The translations under genes and the position numbers were made by a program. A stretch of 64,000 nt of DNA from Acidilobus saccharovorans 345-15 (lineage in GTDB: Archaea > Thermoproteota > Thermoprotei_A > Sulfolobales > Acidilobaceae): positions 558,001 through 622,000 of the forward strand of contig NC_014374.1 in NCBI RefSeq assembly GCF_000144915.1. Direction: 5' to 3'. The notes below the pieces were generated by a model. That model saw nothing but the letters and a program-made list of their open reading frames with translations. It had not been told where the DNA came from and did no database searches. Of the stretch, positions 41,914 to 49,854 are shown in pieces; position 1 is the first letter of the stretch, and every line of letters begins with the position of its first letter.

Positions 41914-42597
41914 ATGGGAAGCAGGGTCGCCATGTTCTCCGGCGGCAAGGACGGGCTGAGGGCCGCCTCGCTGGCCTGGCCCGTTGACATCCTCCTGTTC
42001 CTTGTGTACGACTTCCCTGAGCCGAGCCCCCACATAGAGAACGTCGGCGCCACCATAGCCGAGGCCTCGCTCATAGGAAAGCCCATAGTCGTCGCGAGGC
42101 TTGACAGGGGCAAGGAGTTTGAGGAGACTGCCGACCTGCTGAGGAAGCTGAACGCTGACAAACTCATAGCTGGCGACGTCTTCGTTGAGGACCACCTCAA
42201 GTACATGGAGTCCCTGGCCTCGGAGGCCGGGGCGTCGCTCCTCGAGCCCCTGTGGGGCCAGGACACGCTGGAGATACTCATGAAGGACCTTGAGGAGGGC
42301 TACTCCATGAAGGTCCTGGGGGCCAGGACAAGGGCCCTGAGGAGGGCCGTCGGCGAGGTAGTGGACAGGCACAACTCAGAGTGGTTCCTGTCCCTTGCCA
42401 AGAGCGACGGGGCTGACCCCCTTGGCGAGAACGGGGAGTACCATACGGTCGTCGTTAACTCCCCGCTCCACAGGGCCCCGCTCAGGACGTTCAACGTCAG
42501 GAGGATATCCATGGAGTGCTGCGACATAGAGCTTGTGGCGGCCCCGTTCAACCAGGCCGCGCTGGGCTCCTACATAAGGGCCTTCGGCACGCCGTAG
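41914..42597 (+). CDS. DPH6-like ATP-binding protein (diphthine-ammonia ligase family)
   Basis: A 227-residue adenine-nucleotide alpha hydrolase. PP-loop SGGKDG near the N-terminus, AGDVFVEDHLKYMESLA, LLEPLWGQDT and DPLGENGEYHTVV are the signature of the MJ0570/Dph6 family, which amidates diphthine on elongation factor 2. Start ATG 41914 follows a TATA-like CATTTAATCC (41876-41885) by about 33 bp; upstream in-frame starts would lie next to the box. Close to, but independently promoted from, the GNAT gene. Confidence 0.88.
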   Translation: MGSRVAMFSGGKDGLRAASLAWPVDILLFLVYDFPEPSPHIENVGATIAEASLIGKPIVVARLDRGKEFEETADLLRKLNADKLIAGDVFVEDHLKYMESLASEAGASLLEPLWGQDTLEILMKDLEEGYSMKVLGARTRALRRAVGEVVDRHNSEWFLSLAKSDGADPLGENGEYHTVVVNSPLHRAPLRTFNVRRISMECCDIELVAAPFNQAALGSYIRAFGTP

Positions 42598-42619
42598 CCT
42601 CTATAGGCTTATGGACCTT

Positions 42620-42679
42620 TAGGTAAATTACCTACATTACGTTTTAATAGGTAGCCAGCGGGAGGGAGCCTTTTATAGC
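42620..42679 (+). promoter_or_regulatory. Promoter and palindromic operator of the ABC binding protein
   Basis: TAGGTAAATTACCTA (42620-42634) is a perfect 15-bp palindrome with a further TAGGTA half-site at 42648-42653. TTTTATAGC (42671-42679) is the TATA box, 33 bp before TTG 42712. The palindrome lies upstream of the TATA box where activators or BRE-overlapping repressors of sugar regulons often bind. Confidence 0.5.
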
Positions 42680-42711
42680 TGAGTAATCCCAGGGGTCAGA
42701 CGGGTTCGGTT

Positions 42712-44232
42712 TTGGGAAATAGTCGCGGCTCGATCTCCACGGCCGCCCTGGCGGCCATAGTTGTTGTAATAATTATTGTCGCGGTGGCCGGCCTCGCTAT
42801 ATATTACACGCACAGGCCCTCTAAGGTCACAACTTCAACAAAGCCGACGCCAACAACCACATCTACGACCACAACTTCAACGTCAGCGAGCTCGCAGCAG
42901 GTCACGCTAACGATAGCGACCTACACCGGCGCGCCGCAGCAGTTCCTCAGCATGGCCGCCCAGCTCTTCGAGCAGGAGCACCCCGGCGTTGTAATCAAGG
43001 TCGACGCCTACCCGTTCACGGAGTACATAACAAACGAGCTCACAGTCCTGAAGGCCGGCGAGAGCTCCTATGACATAGTGACGTTCACTCCCACCAGCGC
43101 GAGGCTGCTGGCGCCCTACCTGGTGCCGCTGAACTCGTCGGTGATAAACACCAGCGACATACTCTGGCCGGCTGAGAGCTTCGGCGGCGTGATATATAAC
43201 GCCACCACCAACACCTCAGAGATGGTTGGCGTGGCCCCCTGGGTCTCAAACGTGCTCATAATATACAACACCAAGTACTTCGACAACGCCACCCTGCAGC
43301 AGGAGTTCTACAACGAGTACCACATGCAGCTGAACCCGTGGACCTGGCACAACTGGACCGTCGTGGTTGACGTGAGCCAGTTCTTCGTGAGCCACAACAT
43401 AACCAAGTACGGCGTCCTCATAATGGACGACACGGCCGGCGGCGACCTCGACTCGAGCTTCGAGTCCATATACGGCTGGTTCTACATACACAACCAGAGC
43501 CTCAACTGCGGCACAATACATGGAATACCCGGCTTCGGCATAGAGTTCTACGGCTGCTACCCCAAGGGCTGGACCTACCCGTTCCCGCCGCCCGCCATAA
43601 ACACCTCGGCCGGGGTCCAGGCCCTTGAGATACTCAGGGAGCTGGTCAGCTACGAGCCCTCGCCGACTGTGTTCCAGGTGTCGTTTGACAACACGCCTGA
43701 GCTCTTCGCCGAGGGCTACGGCCCCGCGGCCGTGAACTACGCCTCAAGGCTGGCCGCCATACTTGCCCAGAACGTGAGCCCAAGCGAGATAGGCCTGGCC
43801 CCGCTCCCGGGCAACTACTCCATGGCAGGGGGCACCTACTTTGGCATAAGCAGGTACTCGCAGAACAAGCAGCTCGCCCTTGAGTTCCTGCAGTTCGTAG
43901 AGTCGCCGCAGGTGCAGGAGGAGATGTTCCTGAAGCTGGGCCTGTTCCCGATATCGAAGCAGGCCTACAGCGTGCTGCTGTCGAACTCCTCGGTGCCGGC
44001 CTACGAGAAGAACTGGCTGCTGGCCAACGAGATCTCGGCTGAGTACGGCAACGCGTGGGAGCCGCTGGTGCCGGTCACCTTACAGCTCGGCAACGCCCTC
44101 GGCAACGCGCTGCTGAACTACCTTGAGAACCCGACCAGCCAGAGCCCGCAGCAGGTGCTCAACTCGGTGGCAGCGCAGTACATAAGCATATTGAAGTCGT
44201 ACTACGCCTCGACCACGACCTCCTCTTCGTGA
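42712..44232 (+). CDS. ABC transporter extracellular solute-binding protein (family 1, sugar-type)
   Basis: A 506-residue lipid- or helix-anchored binding protein. A single N-terminal helix (AALAAIVVVIIIVAVAGLAI) is followed by a Thr/Ser-rich glycosylated linker (STKPTPTTTSTTTTSTSA) and a family-1 fold: TIATYTGAPQQFLSMAAQL, SYDIVTFTPTSARLL and a C-terminal KQLALEFLQFVESPQVQEEM. Many N-x-T/S sequons agree with the surface location. Class III-like N-terminal processing is common for crenarchaeal sugar-binding proteins but is not proven here. Permease genes are not adjacent; the fused permease at 49855 is a candidate partner and the ATPase must be elsewhere. Confidence 0.88.
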   Translation: MGNSRGSISTAALAAIVVVIIIVAVAGLAIYYTHRPSKVTTSTKPTPTTTSTTTTSTSASSQQVTLTIATYTGAPQQFLSMAAQLFEQEHPGVVIKVDAYPFTEYITNELTVLKAGESSYDIVTFTPTSARLLAPYLVPLNSSVINTSDILWPAESFGGVIYNATTNTSEMVGVAPWVSNVLIIYNTKYFDNATLQQEFYNEYHMQLNPWTWHNWTVVVDVSQFFVSHNITKYGVLIMDDTAGGDLDSSFESIYGWFYIHNQSLNCGTIHGIPGFGIEFYGCYPKGWTYPFPPPAINTSAGVQALEILRELVSYEPSPTVFQVSFDNTPELFAEGYGPAAVNYASRLAAILAQNVSPSEIGLAPLPGNYSMAGGTYFGISRYSQNKQLALEFLQFVESPQVQEEMFLKLGLFPISKQAYSVLLSNSSVPAYEKNWLLANEISAEYGNAWEPLVPVTLQLGNALGNALLNYLENPTSQSPQQVLNSVAAQYISILKSYYASTTTSSS

Positions 44233-44287
44233 CAGAGGCATATATAATCATTGTAATCATAGTCATTTTTTCTTTTCCTGTAGGCGA

Positions 44288-45724
44288 TCAGCTCCTGCCC
44301 CTTATGGCTGACGCCACGGCGCCGGCCACCACTAGCCATATCATAACCATGTATATTGCCCTGAGGCCGCGCACGAAGCTCACCGCGCTGGCGGCCTGGG
44401 CCGCCGGCAGCCCTGTGAATATGGTCACGAGGACCCCCCTTGGAATGTAGGAGGCCGCCAGGGCGCTCGCGAGGGCCAGGCTCAGCGACTGCCCCGCGAA
44501 CCTCATCAGGTTCAGCGTGCCCGAGGCCACTGAGAGCCTGTCCCTTGGGGCCGCGCCCATGACGGACGCGGTGTTAGGGCTTGAGAAGAGGCCCATGCCA
44601 ATGCCCAGGAGCACGGCCCTCCACGTTATGTCCTGCAGCGACGCCCTCAGGCCGAGCTGCATCAGGAGGGCCAGGCCGACCGCTATTATTGCCATCCCAG
44701 CGGTGGCGAGCGGCCTCGCCCCCACCCTGTCCGAGAGCCTCCCGCTTATGGGGGAGAGGACAACCATGGCCAGCGACAGGGAGAGGAGGGCGAGGCTCAC
44801 GTATATGGGCCCTATGCCCAGGACCTCTATCATGTAGTAGCTTAGGAAGAAGGGCACGAAGAAATATCCAGCGTAGTTCAGGAGGGCCGCCAGGTTCCCC
44901 GCGGAGAAGGGCACTGACCTGAAGAGCCTGAGGTCCAGGAGGGCGCGCGGCCCAAGCCTCGACTCCCTGACAGCGAACGCTGAGATGAGGGCGAGCCCGG
45001 CCGCCAGCAGCGAGAGGTACTCAGGGGACCAGCCCTCGAAGGCCCCGGCGGTGAGGCCCATGAGGGTGAGCCATATCCCTGCGGCCGCCAGCAGCCCCCC
45101 GAGCACGTCTACAGGCTCGTCAACGCGCTCCGACTCCTTAAGGTACGCCTGGGACAGGGCGTAGCCGAGGGCGGCAAGGGGCACAGTGACCAGGAAGACC
45201 CACCTCCAGCTCGGCACCCCAGCTATGTACCTGAAGCTTGTTATTGCGCCTCCCACCACGGGCCCTACAGTTGTTCCAGTGTAGACCGCAAGCGTCCAGT
45301 AGCCGAAGGCCTTGCCCCTCTCCCACGGCGGGTAGGCCTCGGTAATTATGGCGCCGCTGTTGGACAGTATCATGGCGGCCCCGAGGCCCTGCACGGCCCT
45401 CCAGGCGTCGAGCTCGAGGCCGTTGACCGAGAGGGCGCACATGATCGTGCCAACGGTGAATATAAGGAAGCCCACGGTGAACACTCTCTTCCTGCCACGC
45501 ACGTCGCCAAGCCTGCCGAAGAGCAGGAGGAACGCCGAGAGCGAGGCCAGGTACCCCACGGGGACCCAGATGGTCTCCAGGTAGTTGGCGTGCGAGCCCC
45601 TGGCTATGGCCGGCAGGGAGACGCTGACTATTGTGCTGTCCAGGGGGGTTAGGATGGCCGCGAATGAGGTCACTATTGACACTAGCCTGAGGTACTCCCT
45701 GGGGTACCTCCAGGGGCGGGACAA
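44288..45724 (-). CDS. MFS transporter, DHA2-type drug/proton antiporter
   Basis: A 478-residue major facilitator with about fourteen helices. N-terminal LDSTIVSVSLPAI is the DHA2 motif in helix 1, GRLGDVRGRKRVF is the conserved motif A between helices 2 and 3, and AVYTGTTVGPVVGGAI is motif C of antiporters. Probable multidrug or metabolite exporter; substrate unknown. Start TTG 45724 lies five bases after the stop of the small coiled-coil gene, so the two genes are one transcription unit. Confidence 0.9.
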   Translation of the reverse strand: MSRPWRYPREYLRLVSIVTSFAAILTPLDSTIVSVSLPAIARGSHANYLETIWVPVGYLASLSAFLLLFGRLGDVRGRKRVFTVGFLIFTVGTIMCALSVNGLELDAWRAVQGLGAAMILSNSGAIITEAYPPWERGKAFGYWTLAVYTGTTVGPVVGGAITSFRYIAGVPSWRWVFLVTVPLAALGYALSQAYLKESERVDEPVDVLGGLLAAAGIWLTLMGLTAGAFEGWSPEYLSLLAAGLALISAFAVRESRLGPRALLDLRLFRSVPFSAGNLAALLNYAGYFFVPFFLSYYMIEVLGIGPIYVSLALLSLSLAMVVLSPISGRLSDRVGARPLATAGMAIIAVGLALLMQLGLRASLQDITWRAVLLGIGMGLFSSPNTASVMGAAPRDRLSVASGTLNLMRFAGQSLSLALASALAASYIPRGVLVTIFTGLPAAQAASAVSFVRGLRAIYMVMIWLVVAGAVASAIRGRS

Positions 45725-45729
45725 GTCAG

Positions 45730-45915
45730 TTACCCCGTGAGCGACCTGACGAACTCCTTGGCCGCCTCGTCCAGCCTCCTGGAGGCCTCCCTCAGGGCCT
45801 GCTCCTTCATGTCCCTTATGGACTTGAGGTACTGCTCGTAGCCCTCCTTAAGCTTCCTGAGGGACTCGTCCTCCTTCCTTCTGAGCACGTCGTCTATGGA
45901 GCTCAAGGCGACCAC
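45730..45915 (-). CDS. Small coiled-coil protein upstream of MFS pump
   Basis: A 61-residue highly charged helix: from SIDDVLRRKEDESLRKLKEG on there is a heptad-like pattern with Leu/Val/Tyr spacing and Glu/Lys pairs, ending AAKEFVRSLTG. It resembles short stalk-type coiled coils such as A-type ATPase subunit H but lacks that operon. GTG 45915 is 28 bp after a TATA-like CTTTAAAACT (about 45938-45947, minus strand), giving a leaderless mRNA. The gene is real on promoter and composition grounds; function unknown, possibly an accessory to the efflux pump. Confidence 0.65.
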   Translation of the reverse strand: MVALSSIDDVLRRKEDESLRKLKEGYEQYLKSIRDMKEQALREASRRLDEAAKEFVRSLTG

Positions 45916-45959
45916 ACTTTGGCCCTGGGCCCCAGAGTTTTAAAGCGTTGGCGTGGAGC

Positions 45960-46168
45960 TCAAGTCATAATAGCACTTTAGGAATTAACTAGCTTTTAAA
46001 TAAAAAGAACGCTTATATATATTAGAAGCTTTAGATTACTTTTCGACATATTTTTTATTTTAATACAATTTTTTAATAAGTTATTAAACGATATTTGTAA
46101 TTATAACGTATTTGGTGTAAAACCTCCGTTTACGATTCTAGCTAATTTAGTCAAATAACCTTAGTGAG
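45960..46168. promoter_or_regulatory. Exceptionally AT-rich spacer before yeeE-like gene
   Basis: About 200 bp of nearly pure A/T tracts in a GC-rich genome. Several TATA-like boxes occur (CTTATATATATTAG near 46014-46026; TTTTTAATAAG near 46070). It contains no ORF of note. It likely holds the promoter of the YeeE/YedE gene; the length and composition are unusual (see findings). Confidence 0.5.
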
Positions 46169-47419
46169 GTGAGGCGTAGGTTGATAACATACACGGCCCC
46201 CATGTGGGTGGGCCTCATAATAGGCTTCATAATAGGGGCCGCGGCGGAGGCCTGGGGCATCGCAAACCCTGAGACGCTGATACGCCTTGCGAAGTGGGAG
46301 GACAGGCTGTTCCTTGACTGCATAGCCCTCGGGTTTGCAATAGGCACGCCAGTGCTCTTCGGCCTCTACGCCCTTGGTGTGGGCTTCCACTGGGGCCCCA
46401 AGCCCCTCTACGTGATAGGAGTTGGCCTTGGAGGCGTGCTCTTCGGCTCAGGGCTGGCACTCTCAGGCTACTTCCCAGGATCCATATGGATGGCCCTCGG
46501 CGAGGGCAGGAGGGACGCCGTCTACGCGCTGTTCGGCGCTATACTCGGGGCCGCGACGTGGACGGCGATGTACCAGGACCCGGCCATAAGGAAGGCGCTC
46601 GTGGGGACGCTCAACTTCGGCAGCCAGATAATAGGCGCAACTCACCCGAGCGGGGCGGAGTACCTGGTGCCGTGGCCTGGGCTTAACAGGTACTCACTGT
46701 TCGGCATAGCACTCGTCTACGGCATAATAATGTTCCTCATAGCGTACTACGTGCCGAGGTACAGGGGAGGCTCGAGGAGCTGCCTGAGGGCCAACATTGA
46801 GAAGAGGGTGACGCCCGTTGAGATGAAGATGCACGAGGACACCGCGAGGTACCTCACGGACGGCGCACTGCCATACAAGAAGGGGAGCCTGGCGCAGAAG
46901 CTCAACGAGTACTACGCGGTTGAGAGCAACGTGACCAGGTGGTTCATGGTCTCCGTGGCGGGCATAGTGGCCCTCACGGTGGTTGCGGAGATGTTCCTGC
47001 ACCAGATATTCGGGGAGTCTACCACGGACAGCTGGATAGCTGGCCACCTCTTCATGCCCAACTTCGCCTACAGCAAGATAGTGTTCAAGGGCATAGGGTG
47101 GGAGCCCTACAGCGACATAGGCACGCTGATGGGCAGCTTCTTCGCAGCCATATTCCTGACCAGGAGGTTCACGGCCTTCAGGAACATAATACCGCCCAGC
47201 TGGGCCGAGAGGTTCGGCACCAACAGCGCAGTGAGGTTCCTGGGCAGCTTCGGAGGGGCGTACCTGATGCTGCTCGGCGCCAGGATGGCTGACGGCTGCG
47301 CCAGCGGGCACATACTGAGCGGAGGCCTTGAGATGGCCCTCAGCGGCCTCGAGTTCGCCGGCTTCGTGTTCCTGAGCATGGTGCTGGTCGGCAGGGTTTA
47401 CTACCAGAGGAGGAGGTGA
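46169..47419 (+). CDS. YeeE/YedE family (TsuA-like) sulfur-compound transporter
   Basis: A 416-residue membrane protein with about ten helices in two repeats. [13 protein letters not shown] in the first half and [17 protein letters not shown] in the second are the paired helix motifs of thiosulfate transporters TsuA/YeeE; in characterised members conserved Cys bind thiosulfate, and here one is plainly present (GCASG) while the first repeat has SGYFPG without Cys. An extra soluble insertion of about 70 residues (about 205-255, [18 protein letters not shown]) lies between halves. Start GTG 46169. The small membrane protein downstream is coupled. Probable import of thiosulfate or a related sulfur species. 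Confidence 0.85.
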   Translation: MRRRLITYTAPMWVGLIIGFIIGAAAEAWGIANPETLIRLAKWEDRLFLDCIALGFAIGTPVLFGLYALGVGFHWGPKPLYVIGVGLGGVLFGSGLALSGYFPGSIWMALGEGRRDAVYALFGAILGAATWTAMYQDPAIRKALVGTLNFGSQIIGATHPSGAEYLVPWPGLNRYSLFGIALVYGIIMFLIAYYVPRYRGGSRSCLRANIEKRVTPVEMKMHEDTARYLTDGALPYKKGSLAQKLNEYYAVESNVTRWFMVSVAGIVALTVVAEMFLHQIFGESTTDSWIAGHLFMPNFAYSKIVFKGIGWEPYSDIGTLMGSFFAAIFLTRRFTAFRNIIPPSWAERFGTNSAVRFLGSFGGAYLMLLGARMADGCASGHILSGGLEMALSGLEFAGFVFLSMVLVGRVYYQRRR

Positions 47420-47424
47420 TGGAG

Positions 47425-47694
47425 ATGGCGAAGGTGAGCGAGGAGACCCTGGACAAGATGGACAGGACCTTCAAGGCGATATTCATAATAGCCTTCATAA
47501 TGCAGCTGGTGATAGCTGCAATAGTGACGCACGACGCCACTACGACCCCGCTGACGGGCTGGCAGGTGGCCTCAGTAGGTATAATAACTGTGATACTGCT
47601 GGTGATAGCTGCCGTCATCTACAGCCAGTACCCGTATTCAGTGCTTGGCCAGCCCGTGGAGCAGCAGGGAGGCCAGCAGGCAGAGAAGAAGTGA
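47425..47694 (+). CDS. Small two-helix membrane protein, YeeE partner
   Basis: An 89-residue protein with two transmembrane helices (AIFIIAFIMQLVIAAIVT; VGIITVILLVIAAVIY) and a Gln-rich cytoplasmic tail ending QQAEKK. Start ATG 47425 has an excellent ribosome site GGAGGTGAT (47412-47420) that overlaps the yeeE stop codon, so translation is coupled to the transporter. No homologue recognised. A subunit or stability factor for the sulfur transporter is the simplest idea. Confidence 0.75.
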   Translation: MAKVSEETLDKMDRTFKAIFIIAFIMQLVIAAIVTHDATTTPLTGWQVASVGIITVILLVIAAVIYSQYPYSVLGQPVEQQGGQQAEKK

Positions 47695-47714
47695 CGATCC
47701 CCTAGCTTACGAAG

Positions 47715-47746
47715 TTTTTTGGTAATCACTTTACTTCTCCTTTTTT
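47715..47746 (+). terminator. T-tracts ending the yeeE operon
   Basis: TTTTTT at 47715-47720 and again at 47741-47746 follow the small membrane gene within 55 bp, a strong candidate for archaeal termination; the second tract also faces the convergent gene ending at 47818. Confidence 0.55.
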
Positions 47747-47817
47747 GGTAACCGCTTCTAGGCTTCCCCTCTGGCACGCCCGTGAAAGTGAAGCTTCTAA
47801 ACTCTTGTAAAGGCGCT

Positions 47818-49557
47818 TCAGCCGGCGGACCCATTAAACGTCACGTAGATTATGTTATGGGGCATGGTGAAGTTAATGCCAGAGCAGTAATTATAGTAAA
47901 CCGGGGTCAGGTTGCTGAAGTAGACGTAGACGGGCGGGCTCTTGAGGCCGTCCTGGACGCTTATAATATCGCTGTCGACGGCAAAGGTGTGGGTTCCAAA
48001 GGTGATAGGCTCGAGGGCCCCGGCCAGCAGGGGGCCGCACGGGGCGCCGTCGCAGGCGAGGTCCCCCAGGGCTGAAACAGCTATGGATCCCACGTCAAGG
48101 CCCACCGCGTAGGTGCTCTCGGGCCCGTCGACCTCGAGGCTGGTGTAGCTAATGGAGAGGCTCCCGAAGGTGGGCACAACCTTAAGGGGCGTGAGGTTGA
48201 CGTCGTACGAGCCCCAGAAGATGGGGGCCGGCGTTGGGGGCGGCGGGTAGGCGACCTCGAGGCTTCCCAGTATTTCAGCTGCGCCCTCGTTTCCCTGGGA
48301 GGCCTCGTAGGCCAGCGCGCTCTCCTCGGCCCAGGCGCTGAGGTTCACGGGGTTCACGTAGCTATACCAGAGGTGCACTATAGGCGCTACACCCGTGCCG
48401 CTCCTGTAGACGTTTACGGCAGTCACGAGGGGGCCCAAGTACCAGGCGTGTATATAGTCAACAACCCTGTCGCAGGCGGCGCTGTACTTAACCACGGTCC
48501 AGTTTATGAAGGCTATCTGACCGACAACGTAGAGTTGCGCCACGTCAGGCCCTCCCGTAAAAACGTTGCCGTCCTCCCATGAAGATACTGAAACGTACTC
48601 AAAGGAAAGGGAAGGGTTGACCGCAAGCGGCGACAGGGCCTTGGTGGCCTCGCTGAGCGCTTCAAGGCCCGCGCTGTTAAAGTGCTGGGCCGCGGCGCCT
48701 ATTGCCCCGGAGGCTATCATGACCGCGTTGAACCCCACGTACTGGACCGTAGGGCCCAGCAGCATCACTTGGAGGTTGTTTGAAGTCGCGTCAGGGCTGG
48801 GCTGCAGGACCGCCACTGCAAGGCTTATGGGGGCCACGCCGCTGCTGTTTGGGTACCAGGAGAGCACGTGAGGCGCGGCCTCATAGTAGTAACTGTGCCA
48901 GCAGCGCCCCAGCTGCCCCCCTAGGGCTGAGGTCGTGTTTGTGATGAGCACTGTTGTCGTAGTAGTCGTTGTCTGAGCTGACATGACGGCGCCAACGGAG
49001 GCAGCCCTAGGCCTGAGCTGCCCAGGGCCCACTATGGCCTTGAAGGGGTGGGACACCTGGACCTCAAGCACGGCGCCTGAGCCGCTCAGGGGCACGCTGA
49101 GGTTCAGGGGCTCCAGCTGGGGCTCTATGGCCAGCTCAACGCTGCCGTTGGGCAGGTCTATGGGGTACATCACCCAGACGATTATGGATGGCATGAAGGA
49201 GGTCATGGCGCCGGGGCCGTAGTACCTCAGCCAGTCCTCGACCCAGGCAAGCAGCTTTGACATGTCTATGTTAATTTCCCCTCCGGTGCCGTTGAATATA
49301 GGCATGAGCTCGGTGCCCTTCTGCGTCGGCGCCCAGGCCCACACCGAGAAGGAGGCGTTTTCTATCTGAACCGGGCTGCCGTCCCTGAGGTAGAAGGCCC
49401 TTATGATGAGCCTGCCCCTCACCAAGGCGCCGGGCAGGACGTAGATGCCCGTGAGGAGCGCCGAGGCCGCGGTGACAATTATTATGAGGACGGCGGCGGC
49501 CCTGGCTGTCAGCGAGGCCCTCCCGCGGGGGTGAAGGAGGAGGGACACAGGGAGCAC
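47818..49557 (-). CDS. Large secreted/anchored surface glycoprotein, hypothetical
   Basis: A 579-residue protein with an N-terminal helix (AAAVLIIIVTAASALLTGIYV) and a long extracytoplasmic portion, mostly beta-like, with a Thr-rich stretch (AQTTTTTTTVLITNTTS, about 205-222) and numerous N-x-S/T sequons. Repeated Ser/Pro-rich hinges (YPPPPTPAPIFWGSYDV) occur. Start GTG 49557; TATA-like GATTTTTAACG about 30 bp upstream (minus strand). Three Cys pairs (LACDGAPC; YNYCSG; GRCWHS) may form disulfides. No family recognised; neighbouring transporter genes suggest a binding or cell-surface role. Confidence 0.75.
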   Translation of the reverse strand: MLPVSLLLHPRGRASLTARAAAVLIIIVTAASALLTGIYVLPGALVRGRLIIRAFYLRDGSPVQIENASFSVWAWAPTQKGTELMPIFNGTGGEINIDMSKLLAWVEDWLRYYGPGAMTSFMPSIIVWVMYPIDLPNGSVELAIEPQLEPLNLSVPLSGSGAVLEVQVSHPFKAIVGPGQLRPRAASVGAVMSAQTTTTTTTVLITNTTSALGGQLGRCWHSYYYEAAPHVLSWYPNSSGVAPISLAVAVLQPSPDATSNNLQVMLLGPTVQYVGFNAVMIASGAIGAAAQHFNSAGLEALSEATKALSPLAVNPSLSFEYVSVSSWEDGNVFTGGPDVAQLYVVGQIAFINWTVVKYSAACDRVVDYIHAWYLGPLVTAVNVYRSGTGVAPIVHLWYSYVNPVNLSAWAEESALAYEASQGNEGAAEILGSLEVAYPPPPTPAPIFWGSYDVNLTPLKVVPTFGSLSISYTSLEVDGPESTYAVGLDVGSIAVSALGDLACDGAPCGPLLAGALEPITFGTHTFAVDSDIISVQDGLKSPPVYVYFSNLTPVYYNYCSGINFTMPHNIIYVTFNGSAG

Positions 49558-49854
49558 GCCCCACTGGCGGCCCCCGTTTAGCGTTAAAAATCTTCATCGG
49601 AGAGTTGTTTTAGCCCCGCCGGCGGGCATCGCGCAGCCAAAGTGACGACTTCGAGCCGCCGCCCTTCAGCGCTGCCGTGCCCTAGGCCTTTGCCTGAGCA
49701 ACTGACCCTAGCCTCTTATATGCTGCCATTACATGTTAAAAATTCCGTATGGGGGACCAGTAGGAAAATTGCCGCCTTAAGCTCTGGGCCCGCCGCGGGC
49801 CTGGGGAGCCCTCTTGGCCATGCTACGCTTAAAATATCCCTGTCCCCCAGTTCC
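49558..49854. other. Divergent promoter region
   Basis: No gene supported. It carries the minus-strand promoter of the surface glycoprotein near 49585, GTTAAAAATTCC near 49735-49746, and CTTAAAATAT (49828-49837), the TATA box for the fused permease. An in-frame extension of the permease through this stretch is possible on paper but reads as unstructured, low-similarity sequence. Confidence 0.45.
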
